From assembly GCA_947575605.1 (NCBI GenBank), contig CANPNZ010000005.1, positions 1 to 64,000 of the forward strand: a stretch of 64,000 nt of DNA. Reading direction: 5' to 3'. Source of the DNA: an uncultured Clostridium sp. (GTDB lineage: Bacteria > Bacillota > Clostridia > TANB77 > CAG-508). The translations under genes were made by a program, and so were the position numbers. The notes beneath the pieces were generated by a model, which was not told the DNA's origin, did not search any database, and saw nothing but the letters and a program-made list of their open reading frames with translations. Every line of letters starts with the position of its first letter. Positions within the stretch are counted from its first letter, which is position 1. This document shows positions 53,539 to 62,989 of the stretch, piece after piece.

Positions 53539-55177
53539 ATGGATACAAAAAGAAGACAACCCATAGGAGTAGAATTGGTAAAAAGGGGAATTGTAAAAGA
53601 AAAAGATATTGAAACAGCTTTACAATATCAAAGAGAACACCCAGACGAAAAATTAGGAGATATTTTATATCAATTGGATTTATGCGAGCCTAATAAATTA
53701 ATCGAAGCCATAGGAGAGATTTTAGGAGAAAAAGGAATTCTTTTAAAAGGTGATAAAGTAAAAGTAAAATTAACCGATTATTTTTCTTTAGATGTAGCCC
53801 AGAAAAATAAAGTCGTTCCTTTTGAAGTAGCATCTGGAAAAATAAAGGTATGTTTTGCCAATACTACCAATGCTAAAAACATAAGTGCTGTTAGATTATT
53901 ATTGTTAAATAAAGGATTAGTAATGGACAGTTACATTACCTTTGAAAGAGATATTGACAGAATTTTAAAATCTTACGAAGGGGAAGTAACCACTGACTTT
54001 GATATGGAAACCGAAAGTAATGATACCGCAATAGGAATGGTAGATAGTATTATCAAAACAGGAATGAAGCGTAGAGCGAGTGATATTCATATTGAGCCGA
54101 TGGCAAAGGAACTAAGAGTTAGATATCGAATTGATGGCGAATTATTTACAGCAGCTAAAATAAAGAAAGAAAAACAACCACAAATCATACGGAAGATTAA
54201 AAGCAATTTCTAATATGCACCAAGAAAAACAAGAATCACAAGATGGTAGAATCTTATTATATGATGATTATAATATTCGTGTATCTTCTCAACCAAATGT
54301 CTATGGAGAAAAATTTGTTTTAAGATTACTAAAGAAAAATTCCAATATTAAAAATATATTTGAATTAGGATTTCCAGGAAATGAAGAAAGTTTGAAAAAA
54401 AGTATTCAAAAAAGGAATAGTATTACGATTATAGCAGCTCCTACGGGAGAAGGAAAAACAACCACGTTATATAGTATCATGGATTATTTAAACAGTCCAG
54501 AAATTAACATTACTACGATTGAGGATCCCGTAGAAATTAGAATACCAGGATTAAATCAAATTGAAGTAGATGCAAAATCTTCTTTCTCAGGTTCTTTAAG
54601 AACCGTACTAAGACAAGATCCAGACATCGTATTAGTAGGTGAAATTAGGGATACCGAAACAGGAGAAATAGCCATCCAAGCAGGACAGACAGGACATTAT
54701 GTATTATCCACCATTCATACCATAGATAGTATAGAAGTCATTACCAGATTAAGAAAAATGGGACTTTCCGATTATGATATTTCAAGTACTTTAGCAACAG
54801 CCATTTCACAAAGATTGGTAAGAAAGTTATGCCCAAAATGTAAAAAAGAAAGAAAATTTAACGAAGAAGAAAAGAAAATTATCACGGCCATCGGCGAAAA
54901 ATACAATGTTGCCTTTGATTTAAGTGGTACAACCTATGATGCTCCTGGTTGTAAATATTGTAATAATACAGGATATTATGATAGAATCGGAATTTTCGAA
55001 GTGTTAGATTTAACAGATGAAATCAAAGAAGTCATTATGAATGGCAAATCTAGTTTAGAAATTCGAAAATTAGCTTTACAACAAGGCTATCAACCATTAG
55101 TAATCGATGGTATTAGAAAAATTATCAATGGATATACAACCTTAGAAGAATTAAACAAAAAACTATTAATTTTTTAA
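53539..55177 (+). CDS. pilB: type IV pilus assembly ATPase PilB, split by +1 shift at CGG
   Basis: Hexameric extension ATPase. ORFs 53539-54213 and 54215-55177 join to 545 residues. N-terminal domain (about 1-150), then the ATPase with Walker A APTGEGKTTTLYS, Asp-box GEIRDTETGEIA, His-box and a four-Cys zinc site (CPKCKKE, CKYCNNTGY). The break is codon 218: zero frame reads ATA CGG AAG and stops six codons on; skipping C gives IIGRLKAISNM leading into SQDGRI, the correct region of the family. The second ORF has no RBS. Same CGGA context as the four other split genes. Confidence 0.9.
54190..54193 (+). other. candidate +1 recoding site CGGA in pilB
   Basis: Zero-frame CGG (54190-54192) after ATA; the +1 frame reads GGA (54191-54193). 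Confidence 0.75.
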
Positions 55178-55198
55178 TAGGAAACAAAGGAGGAAGCT

Positions 55199-56296
55199 AT
55201 GAATTTAGATCAAATATTAGATGAAGCGATAAAATTGGATGCTTCAGATGTACACTTGATATGTGATAATAAACCCATGCTGAGAATTGCCAGAAAGTTA
55301 GTCCCAGTGCCAAATAGTAAAGTATTAACCCCAGACGATATGTCAGAATATTATGATTATTTGGTACAAGGAAATGTAGATAAAGATGAGGTATTTAATA
55401 ATACTAGAAAATTGGATACTTCTTATGAATATAAAGACATTCGTTTAAGGGTGAATATTTCTTTATCCGATGATGTTCCACTTTGTACTTTAAGATTAAT
55501 TAAAAATGAATTACCAGAATACGAATCCTTAGGTGTACCAGATATTGTAAGAAGGATGACTTATCAACCACAAGGATTAATCTTGGTAACAGGAAAAACC
55601 AACTCTGGTAAAAGTACAACCTTAAATGCTTTAATTAATCATATTAATGAAAATCAAAATAAAAAAATCTTAACACTAGAAAACCCAGTAGAATATAAAC
55701 ATCACTCTAAAAAATCCTTAATTGTACAAAAAGAAATAGGAAAAGGAAGAGATAGTTTAACTTTTAGTGATGGTGTTAAAAACTCACTAAGAGAAGATTG
55801 TGATATTCTAGTCATTGGAGAAATTCGTGATAAAGTAACAATGGAAGCAGCGATTGAAATGGCAGAATCTGGTCACTTAGTAATAGGAACCTTGCATACC
55901 AAATCTTGTGCAGAAACCATAGACAGAATGATTAACTTCTATGAAGTAAGAGACCAAGCGAGTGTAAAATATCTATTATCTGCTTTATTAAAATTGGTAG
56001 TTTCACAAAGATTATTACCAGGAACGAATGGAAAATTAGTTTTAGTACCAGAAGTCATGGTAGTAGATAATATTGTTGCAGGTATCATTCGTAAAGAAAA
56101 ATTAAGTGTATCGGAAATAGAAGATGCGATACAAAGTAACTTAGAAAAAGGAAGTATAGGATTAATCAATTCGTTAGCCGAGCTTTTTGTACAAGATAAA
56201 ATCACCCTAGACCAAGCAAAAGCACAAATTGAAGAAAAGAACCTAGAAATCTTAAATAGAACCATCATGCAATTAAAGATTAAACGTGATAAATAA
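55199..56296 (+). CDS. pilT: twitching motility retraction ATPase PilT
   Basis: 365 residues. Walker A is VTGKTNSGKSTTLNALI (unusual KTNS in place of the common PTGS), Walker B-type region LVIGEIRD, His-box ESGHLVIGTLHT. Drives pilus retraction; presence implies a dynamic type IV pilus rather than only a pseudopilus. 21 bases after pilB, AAGGAGG site. Confidence 0.92.
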   Translation: MNLDQILDEAIKLDASDVHLICDNKPMLRIARKLVPVPNSKVLTPDDMSEYYDYLVQGNVDKDEVFNNTRKLDTSYEYKDIRLRVNISLSDDVPLCTLRLIKNELPEYESLGVPDIVRRMTYQPQGLILVTGKTNSGKSTTLNALINHINENQNKKILTLENPVEYKHHSKKSLIVQKEIGKGRDSLTFSDGVKNSLREDCDILVIGEIRDKVTMEAAIEMAESGHLVIGTLHTKSCAETIDRMINFYEVRDQASVKYLLSALLKLVVSQRLLPGTNGKLVLVPEVMVVDNIVAGIIRKEKLSVSEIEDAIQSNLEKGSIGLINSLAELFVQDKITLDQAKAQIEEKNLEILNRTIMQLKIKRDK

Positions 56297-56314
56297 AAAT
56301 AGGAGGTACAAAAA

Positions 56315-57661
56315 ATGCCTATATATATGTATAAGGCTGTAACTAAGACAGGAGTTGTCGTAAAAAACAAAGTTGAATCACCAAGTAGACAAAACTTAAT
56401 AAAATCATTAAAAAATGGTAACTTAATGCCTATTTCGATAGAGCAAATTTCTTACCGTTCCAACAATAAGCAAAAGAAACAAAAGAGAAATGTTACAGAT
56501 GTACAAGAAATTATGAAAAATGTAAATACCACACAATTAGGAGTTCAGAAGAAAACGCTAACGACAAAAGAAAAAGTCAATTTATATTTTGCGAAAACGG
56601 AAAAAATAACACAAAGAGATTTGGTAGTATTTACACAAAATTTTTATTTGTTAAAAAAGGCGAATTTCAATAATATTCATGCGTTAGATACCATTATAAA
56701 AAGTACAGAAAATGTATCTTTTAAAGGTATTTTAGAAGATATTTTAGCTGGAGTCGAAGCCGGAGAAAATATGTATACTACGATGGAATATTATGAGAAT
56801 GTATTTCCTTATATCTATGTCAATATGATAAAAGTAGGGGAATTATCTGGATCTCTTACCAGTTCCTTAGAACAAGCCGTTAAATATTTAGATGAAACAG
56901 AGGCTTTAAATAAAAAATTAAGATCGATCTTAATTCCGAATATCATACAATTTGTTTTGTTATTAGTTATGTTAGTAGTAGGAACATTAGTAGCCATTCC
57001 AGCCATTCAAGGAATTTTTGATGAATTAGGAACGGAAGAAGAGTTACCAGCTATAACCATATGGTTTGCAGGATTTATAGATCAAGTTATTCTCTACTGG
57101 TATATACCGACTCTCATTATCCTTGCTATCGTAGGAGCGATTGTCTTTTATGTTCGTACACCAAAAGGAAAATATAATTACCATTATTTTAAATATAAAA
57201 TGCCAATCTTTGGAGAATTAATATTTGCTTTGGATTTTTCAAGATTTTTAAAAGCTATGTTATTAAACATGAAAAATGGCATGAGAATACAAGATTCTAT
57301 TGAGGTTAGTAAAAATGTCATTAAAAATTATGTTATGCTATCCATTATAGAAACATCGATTAACAATATTTTGACAGGATCCTCTTGGATTGAACCATTT
57401 GAGAAGTCAGGATTAGCCAAACCAATGATAACAGAAATGTTGAAAATAGGTATGCAAACAGACTTAACAGAAATGATGGAAAAATTAGTAGAATATATGG
57501 AAATTGATATTGACAATATTATGACTAAGATTATGAAGGCATTACCACAAGTAGTGTATGCTATCGTTGGAGCTGTCTTGATATTCTTCGTAATTGTTGT
57601 ATTAGTACCATGTGTACAAGTATATATGGGTAACTTCTTATTCTCAGCCTATGGTGTATAA
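56315..57661 (+). CDS. pilC: type II secretion F / PilC inner-membrane platform protein
   Basis: 448 residues: two T2SSF domains (about 105-230 and 305-430), each ending in hydrophobic helices (NIIQFVLLLVMLVVGTLVAI and VVYAIVGAVLIFFVIVVLVP). The repeated family signature appears as TQNFYLLKKANFN and LDFSRFLKAMLLNMKNG. Platform on which PilB/PilT act. Last clear pilus gene. Confidence 0.92.
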   Translation: MPIYMYKAVTKTGVVVKNKVESPSRQNLIKSLKNGNLMPISIEQISYRSNNKQKKQKRNVTDVQEIMKNVNTTQLGVQKKTLTTKEKVNLYFAKTEKITQRDLVVFTQNFYLLKKANFNNIHALDTIIKSTENVSFKGILEDILAGVEAGENMYTTMEYYENVFPYIYVNMIKVGELSGSLTSSLEQAVKYLDETEALNKKLRSILIPNIIQFVLLLVMLVVGTLVAIPAIQGIFDELGTEEELPAITIWFAGFIDQVILYWYIPTLIILAIVGAIVFYVRTPKGKYNYHYFKYKMPIFGELIFALDFSRFLKAMLLNMKNGMRIQDSIEVSKNVIKNYVMLSIIETSINNILTGSSWIEPFEKSGLAKPMITEMLKIGMQTDLTEMMEKLVEYMEIDIDNIMTKIMKALPQVVYAIVGAVLIFFVIVVLVPCVQVYMGNFLFSAYGV

Positions 57662-57695
57662 AAACAAAAATGCTACACTAGAAAGGGTGAAAAAA

Positions 57696-58595
57696 ATGAA
57701 AATTGGAATTGATTTAGGAGGAAGTCATATAGCAATCGGAGTATTAGATGATAAGGGAAAGATAATAGAGAAAACTGAAAAAAGACTGATGAAGGAAGAA
57801 AAACAGGACATAAAAAGAAGCATTGTATCGTATATAATAAGTGAGATTCATCAATTGAAACAGCGATATGAAATAGAAGAAGTAGGAATAGGAATGCCAG
57901 GACGTTCTGAAGATGGATTTGTTATTACAAGCGGAAACTTAGAAATGAAGAATTATAATTTGGCAGAAGCATTACAGGAAATCAACTTACCTATTAGAAT
58001 AAGAAATGATGCAAAATGTGCAGCTTTAGCAGAACATGCCTATGGTTGTCTACAAGGATATGAAAGAAGCGTGTTTTTGACATTAGGAACGGGAATTGGA
58101 GGAGCTGTCTTTTTAGATAATGAATTATTAAAAGCTGGTAAAAAACCAGGATATGAATTTGGTCATATGGTGATTGAAAAAAACGGAATACCATGCCATT
58201 GTGGAAGAAAAGGTTGTTTTGAAAGATATGCTTCTATGAAGGTTTTTAAGGACAAGCTTAGAAAGGCCTTGAATTTAGATGAAACGACAAGAGGAGAAGA
58301 ATTGTTAGAAATAATTAGAAGGAATCGCCCAGAGAATCCGTATTATGAAACGATTGAAAAGATTGTGTCTGAATATGTGGAAGATTTGAGTGTTGGAATA
58401 CAAAATTTAATTTTTATGTTTGAACCTGAAGTAATAGGAATTGGTGGAAGTTTTGTTTATTTTGAAGAGGTGTTTTTAGAACGATTGAAACAAATATTGC
58501 AAACACTAAATAAGGAAGATTTGGCAAGGAAAAATATAGAGATTAAAACTGCTGTTTTAGGTAATGATGCAGGGATGATTGGTGCTATTTTGTAA
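57696..58595 (+). CDS. ROK family sugar kinase
   Basis: 299 residues. ATP-binding start GIDLGGSHIAIGVLDDKGK, catalytic-region IRNDAKCAALAEHAYG, a second phosphate loop LTLGTGIGGAVFLD, and the ROK zinc motif CHCGRKGCFERYAS. Probably glucokinase or a related sugar kinase. Start ATG 57696 after AAAGGGTGA; the track start overlaps pilC. It may be transcribed with the pilus operon, ending at a terminator at 58674. Confidence 0.9.
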   Translation: MKIGIDLGGSHIAIGVLDDKGKIIEKTEKRLMKEEKQDIKRSIVSYIISEIHQLKQRYEIEEVGIGMPGRSEDGFVITSGNLEMKNYNLAEALQEINLPIRIRNDAKCAALAEHAYGCLQGYERSVFLTLGTGIGGAVFLDNELLKAGKKPGYEFGHMVIEKNGIPCHCGRKGCFERYASMKVFKDKLRKALNLDETTRGEELLEIIRRNRPENPYYETIEKIVSEYVEDLSVGIQNLIFMFEPEVIGIGGSFVYFEEVFLERLKQILQTLNKEDLARKNIEIKTAVLGNDAGMIGAIL

Positions 58596-58673
58596 AAAAC
58601 GTCAAAATTTGCGATGGAAAATAGAATTGTTTTTTTAAAATGCTTGAATAACAATAAAGAATATTGTAAAATG

Positions 58674-58701
58674 CAACTACATTTATTAGTAGTTGTTTTT
58701 T
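58674..58701 (+). terminator. terminator after the ROK gene
   Basis: CAACTAC, 8-base loop, GTAGTTG, TTTTTTAT. Confidence 0.85.
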
Positions 58702-58790
58702 ATATTCTAGGAAAGTTCGACGAAAGGAGCAACTTTCCTAAAAGATAGCTATGAGAATTTGTTAATCTGTTTTTTGAATAATTTTTTTAT
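58695..58790. repeat. intergenic repeat, copy 2
   Basis: Shares a 25-base identical start with 16839-16978, plus the AAGATAG-TATG and AGAATTTGTTAATC motifs; has a clearer GGAAAGTT/AACTTTCC hairpin. The remainder of the 365-base gap up to 58961 is AT-rich with no ORF seen. Confidence 0.55.
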
Positions 58791-58960
58791 CATAATGATA
58801 ATATATAATTGAAATTAGTAAAATTTATGTCGAGAAATCTAAAATCCCAAAAAATAATATTTATACTAAATTAGTAATATTAATAATAAAAAAAAGTTTA
58901 CTATCAAATAAATATTAATAAAAAGATAAATGGTAATATATAATAAAGGAGCAATAAAAT

Positions 58961-59185
58961 ATGAGAGAATTTAATTATCAAGATTATTTAAAATATAAAG
59001 AATTAAAAAGAAGAGAAACAAAAGGTATGTTAGAGTTAAGAGAAATAGGAAAAAAAGAGGGAATATTTGAAATGTTAAAAAAATCGGTGAAAAATATGAT
59101 TCAATTTGGAGAAGATGAAGAAAAAATTATGAAGTATATGAAAATCAGTAAAGAAGAACTAGAGAAAATAAAGAAAACAATGTAA
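58961..59185 (+). CDS. small charged protein resembling the tail of Rpn-type nucleases
   Basis: 74 residues, highly charged and helical. The C-terminal half (FEMLKKSVKNMIQFGEDEEK then IMKYMKISKEELEKIKK) resembles the C-terminus of Rpn/PD-(D/E)XK nuclease family proteins, in which a helix-turn-helix-like end follows the nuclease domain. No nuclease domain is present, so it may be a remnant or an internally initiated product. AAAGGAG site is present. Confidence 0.45.
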   Translation: MREFNYQDYLKYKELKRRETKGMLELREIGKKEGIFEMLKKSVKNMIQFGEDEEKIMKYMKISKEELEKIKKTM

Positions 59186-59209
59186 TCATAAAAAAATTAG
59201 AAAAAAAGC

Positions 59210-59238
59210 TTGAAATTATTGGAAAACCATGATATAAT
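59210..59238 (+). promoter_or_regulatory. promoter for rpsB-tsf
   Basis: TTGAAA (59210-59215), 17 bases, TATAAT (59233-59238). About 110 bases of leader follow before rpsB, possibly a ribosomal-protein control region. Confidence 0.8.
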
Positions 59239-59350
59239 AGCGAACGTATTAATCACACAAAGAGAGTTTTAAGGGAAGTGCCTAGAGAAGGATAGGTCCT
59301 AAAAAATGTAGAAACTTTGTGGAAGAAATAACAAAAAGGGAGGAATTAAA

Positions 59351-60154
59351 ATGGCAGTAGTTGCAATGAAACAATTACTTGAAGCAGGTGTTCACTTTGG
59401 ACATCAAACAAGAAGATGGGATCCTAAAATGGCTGAATACATATTCCAAGCCAGAAATGGAATTCACATTATCGACTTACAAAAAACATCAAAAAAATTA
59501 GATGAAGCGTATGCCTTTATCAAAGAACAAGCAGAAGAAGGGAAAACCATTCTATTTGTAGGAACCAAAAAACAAGCACAAGAATGTATGAAGGAAGCAG
59601 CAGTAAAATGCGGTATGTACTATGTTGATCAAAGATGGTTAGGAGGAATGCTAACAAACTTTGGAACCATTCGTACAAGAGTACAAAGATTAAAAGATTT
59701 AGAAACTATGCAAGAAGATGGTACCTTTGATATATTACCTAAAAAAGAAGTAATATTACTAAAAAAAGAAATGGAAAAATTGGAAAAAAATCTTGGTGGA
59801 ATTAAAGACATGGAAGAATTACCAGGAGTTATCTTCTTAGTTGATCCTAAAAAAGAAAGAATTGCTATCTTAGAAGCTAAAAAACTAGGAATTCCAGTAG
59901 TAGGATTAGTAGATACCAACTGTAATCCAGAAGAATTAGATTATCCAATACCAGGAAATGATGATGCGATAAGAGCTGTAAAATTAGTAGCAGATGTTAT
60001 GGCAAATGCTGTTATTGAAGGAAAACAAGGAGAAAGTTTCGAACCAGAAATGCAAGAAGAACAAACTGCTGAAACAGAAGAAGCTACTAGCATAGAAGAA
60101 GTAGTGGAAAAGGCAGAAGAAGCAGAACAAACAGAAGAAACAACAGCAGAATAA
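59351..60154 (+). CDS. rpsB: 30S ribosomal protein S2
   Basis: 267 residues. Conserved start ([20 protein letters not shown]), [16 protein letters not shown], and [20 protein letters not shown] Glu/Thr-rich C-terminal tail of about 35 residues extends beyond the core, as in some Clostridia. First gene of the rpsB-tsf-pyrH-frr region. Confidence 0.97.
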   Translation: MAVVAMKQLLEAGVHFGHQTRRWDPKMAEYIFQARNGIHIIDLQKTSKKLDEAYAFIKEQAEEGKTILFVGTKKQAQECMKEAAVKCGMYYVDQRWLGGMLTNFGTIRTRVQRLKDLETMQEDGTFDILPKKEVILLKKEMEKLEKNLGGIKDMEELPGVIFLVDPKKERIAILEAKKLGIPVVGLVDTNCNPEELDYPIPGNDDAIRAVKLVADVMANAVIEGKQGESFEPEMQEEQTAETEEATSIEEVVEKAEEAEQTEETTAE

Positions 60155-60164
60155 TAATTTGATT

Positions 60165-60345
60165 AAGAAGAGTAGGGCTTTTCTGCTCTACTCATTACTT
60201 TATTGTATAGGAAAAATCGAAGATTTTACCTATACAATAAAAAATACATTCCACAGAAAATTCTTACAGAATTTTCGCGGGCGAACAAAAACGGGGCATG
60301 TAAGTTATATAAAAGGCCATGAAATTTTAATCATGCCCCTTTTGT
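60165..60345 (+). other. intercistronic hairpins between rpsB and tsf
   Basis: Three inverted repeats: GAGTAG/CTACTC (60170-60193), TATTGTATAGG/CCTATACAATA (60202-60241) and GAACAAAAACGGGGCATG with CATGCCCCTTTTGTTC (60281-60347). They may act as partial terminators setting S2:EF-Ts ratio. The ORF-track entry covering them is not supported. Confidence 0.6.
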
Positions 60346-60372
60346 TCTAATAAAAATTAAGGGGGAATAAAA

Positions 60373-61251
60373 ATGGTTACAGCAAGTTTAGTAAAAGACT
60401 TGAGAGAGAAAACAGGAGCAGGTATGATGGACTGCAAAAAAGTTTTAACAGAAACAGATGGAGACATGGAAAAAGCAATTGAATTATTACGTGAAAGAGG
60501 AATTGCAAAAGCAGCTAAAAAATCTGGAAGAGTAGCAGCAGAAGGATTAGTAGAAGCTTATGTTTCAGAAGATGGAAAAATAGGAGCAGTAGTAGAAGTA
60601 AATTCAGAAACTGACTTTGTTGGTAAAAATGAAGAATTCAAAAATTTTGTTATGAATGTAGCAAAACAAATCGTAGAAAAAAATCCAGCCGATGTAGAAG
60701 CATTATTAGCGCAAGAATCTATTGAAGTAGCAGGAAAAACAGTACAAGAAGTATTAGTTGACAAAATCGCTACCATTGGTGAAAACATGAACATCAGAAG
60801 ATTTGCAAGATTTGAATCAGAAGGTTTAGTAGAAAAATATATACATGGTGATGGAAAAATAGCTGTTTTAGTAAACATGAAAAAAGGAAATAAGGAAGTA
60901 GCAAAAGACATTTGTATGCAAATTGCTGCCGCAAGACCTGAATATGTGAGAAAAGAAGAAGTGCCAGAAGAAAGAGTTAACAAAGAAATGGAAATCTTAA
61001 AGGCACAAACCATGAATGAAGGAAAACCAGAAGCAATCGCTGAAAAGATTGTACAAGGAAGAATTGGAAAATTCTATGAAGAAATTTGTTTGGTAGATCA
61101 AGCTTTTGTAAAAGATCCAAATAAAAAAGTAAATCAATTGTTAAGTGAAACAGATAGTGAAGTAGTAGAATTTGCAAGATTTGAAAAAGGTGAAGGAATC
61201 GATAAAAAAGAAGAAAATTTTGCAGAAGAAGTTATGAATCAATTAAAATAA
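60373..61251 (+). CDS. tsf: translation elongation factor Ts
   Basis: Nucleotide exchange factor for EF-Tu. 292 residues: N-terminal UBA-like region VKDLREKTGAGMMDCKKVL, and the TDFVGKNEEFKNFV core (about 78-91, exchange-active region). AAGGGGG site. Followed by a terminator. Confidence 0.97.
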   Translation: MVTASLVKDLREKTGAGMMDCKKVLTETDGDMEKAIELLRERGIAKAAKKSGRVAAEGLVEAYVSEDGKIGAVVEVNSETDFVGKNEEFKNFVMNVAKQIVEKNPADVEALLAQESIEVAGKTVQEVLVDKIATIGENMNIRRFARFESEGLVEKYIHGDGKIAVLVNMKKGNKEVAKDICMQIAAARPEYVRKEEVPEERVNKEMEILKAQTMNEGKPEAIAEKIVQGRIGKFYEEICLVDQAFVKDPNKKVNQLLSETDSEVVEFARFEKGEGIDKKEENFAEEVMNQLK

Positions 61252-61253
61252 AA

Positions 61254-61297
61254 ATGACTTGTCAGAAGTATATAATGGACTTCTGGCATTTTTTTAT
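61254..61297 (+). terminator. terminator after tsf
   Basis: GTCAGAAGT, loop, ACTTCTGGC, then seven Ts. Confidence 0.85.
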
Positions 61298-61457
61298 GAT
61301 ACTAAAGTTAGACTTTAGTTTTACAATTCTAAGAAATTATATTAAAATGAAATGTATAGAAAGGTGGGTAGAATGATATTCCTTTATAATCTAGCAAATA
61401 TGTAGCTAATTGAACTAACAAATGTAATACAATAAATAATTTGAAAGGAAGAAAATT

Positions 61458-61913
61458 ATGAGTAAAATAATATTGGATGTTCTAGATGAACCATTATTAC
61501 GGTTAACCATTATCATGATAATAATAGTTATAATTTGTTATATTTACATGGTTAACGTACATTATGGTTATTACTACGAAATGGATGGTTACCCCATTAT
61601 TAAAAAAGAAAAATTAAAAAAAGTAATGAGGAAGGAGGAGATAGATGGAGTTGTAGTTATGTTTAGTGATGACGGAATTGAAAAAGAAAAACTGATTAAA
61701 TGGTGTGAAATTGGCGAAATTGAATTTGTTAAAGAACAGGAGCAAATACACGTAGAACGGATAGAAACGATTCATTGTAGAGTGCATAAAAGGTGGTTTC
61801 ACAAACATGAAACATTAATAGCTACTAAAATAACATATAAACTATATGAATTAGAAACATTGAAAGTTATAAACTATACTTCATCTACTCCATTTTTGAT
61901 TAGAATATTATAA
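61458..61913 (+). CDS. hypothetical membrane-anchored protein containing CGG codons
   Basis: 151 residues, with one N-terminal helix (about 14-33, RLTIIMIIIVIICYIYMV) and a mixed alpha/beta cytoplasmic or surface region. Two in-frame CGG codons occur (codon 15, followed by T; codon 101, followed by A). A +1 shift at either would hit a stop at once (GGT TAA, GGA TAG), so if this gene is expressed CGG must be read in zero frame here. AAAGGAAG site, terminator after it. No family recognised. Confidence 0.6.
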   Translation: MSKIILDVLDEPLLRLTIIMIIIVIICYIYMVNVHYGYYYEMDGYPIIKKEKLKKVMRKEEIDGVVVMFSDDGIEKEKLIKWCEIGEIEFVKEQEQIHVERIETIHCRVHKRWFHKHETLIATKITYKLYELETLKVINYTSSTPFLIRIL

Positions 61914-61920
61914 TTGAAAT

Positions 61921-61973
61921 TTTATTCACTGGAAGGCTGGCAAATTTTTTGCTGGCTTTTTCAGTGAATAAAA
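61921..61973 (+). terminator. terminator after the 61458 gene
   Basis: TTTATTCACTG pairs with CAGTGAATAAA, with an inner GGCTGGCAAA/TTTGCTGGC stem-like region. Confidence 0.75.
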
Positions 61974-62063
61974 ATTAAGAAAATCTTAAAAAAGTACTGT
62001 ATTTTTTTCTAATCTATGATAAAATGTGCTTGGCAAAAATATATTTTAAGGAGAGTGAAAAAT

Positions 62064-62771
62064 TTGTCAGAAGCAAAATATAAAAGAGTGCTATTAAAGC
62101 TAAGTGGAGAGGCATTAGCAGGAGAGCAAAAAACAGGAGTAAATGTAGAAACAGTTGGAAAAATATGTGACAAAATAAAAGAGATTGTAGAAATGGGAGT
62201 ACAAGTTGCCATTGTAGTAGGAGGCGGAAACTTCTGGAGAGGAAGACAAGGGCATCAAATGGAAAGAACAACAGCAGACTATATGGGAATGTTAGCAACT
62301 GCTATGAATGGATTAGCCTTACAAGACGCTTTAGAAACTAGAGGCATTCATTCTAGGGTGCAAACAGCAATTGAAATGAGAGAAATTGCGGAACCATTTA
62401 TTCAAAGAAAAGCAGAAAAACACTTAAATAGAGGAAGAGTTGTGATATTTGCTGGAGGTACAGGGCATCCATACTTTACAACAGATACAGCAGCTGTACT
62501 AAGAGCAACTGAAATTAAAGCAGATGTAATATTATTAGGAAAGGCAATTGATGCGGTATATTCAGCGGATCCTAAAATAGATGCAACAGCTACCAAATAT
62601 GATGAGATTTCTTATCTGGAAGTTTTAGAAAAAGATTTGAAAGTAATGGATTCTACTGCAACTGCAATGTGTAGAGATAACAATATGCCTTTGTTAGTTT
62701 TTGGAATTGCGGATCCAGAAAATATTGTGAGAGCAGTTAAGGGTGAGAGGATTGGAACCATCGTATCTTAA
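62064..62771 (+). CDS. pyrH: UMP kinase
   Basis: Phosphorylates UMP to UDP in pyrimidine synthesis. 235 residues starting at TTG 62064 (GGAGAG eight bases upstream; the track start is 16 codons earlier). Motifs: [45 protein letters not shown], and [18 protein letters not shown]. Located between tsf and frr as in most Firmicutes. Confidence 0.96.
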   Translation: MSEAKYKRVLLKLSGEALAGEQKTGVNVETVGKICDKIKEIVEMGVQVAIVVGGGNFWRGRQGHQMERTTADYMGMLATAMNGLALQDALETRGIHSRVQTAIEMREIAEPFIQRKAEKHLNRGRVVIFAGGTGHPYFTTDTAAVLRATEIKADVILLGKAIDAVYSADPKIDATATKYDEISYLEVLEKDLKVMDSTATAMCRDNNMPLLVFGIADPENIVRAVKGERIGTIVS

Positions 62772-62893
62772 ACGAATTGAAACCAACATCTTACGTCGTT
62801 AAACTTTACTAAAAATTTCTCGACGTACCAATGTATAGTCTCAAAATTTTTAGTTCGTTTGCCTAGTAATATGTTACTTTGAATTCGTTTAAC
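62767..62893. repeat. palindromic element between pyrH and frr
   Basis: Outer arms TTAAACGAATTGAAACCAAC and imperfect complement (23 bp) start at the pyrH stop; inside are ACGTCG/CGACGT and CTAAAAATTT/AAATTTTTAG pairings. Possibly another miniature element or a complex terminator. Confidence 0.7.
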
Positions 62894-62989
62894 AATAAAT
62901 ACAATAAAAATCAGCAAAGCAAGTAAATTTGAAAAAACTGATACATAAAAAGAGAGGTAATCGTATCAGAAAAAAGGAGAGAAAAAATT

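Noticed and set aside
16307-54193. The five +1 breaks as plain sequencing errors or pseudogenes
   Set aside because: Random indels would not all fall at the same rare codon CGG followed by A, and one is in essential serS. GGA codons with other preceding bases are intact throughout. Read-level confirmation is still needed.
60159-60350. 63-aa ORF between rpsB and tsf
   Set aside because: It lies across three hairpins, has no ribosome binding site and no recognisable protein features.
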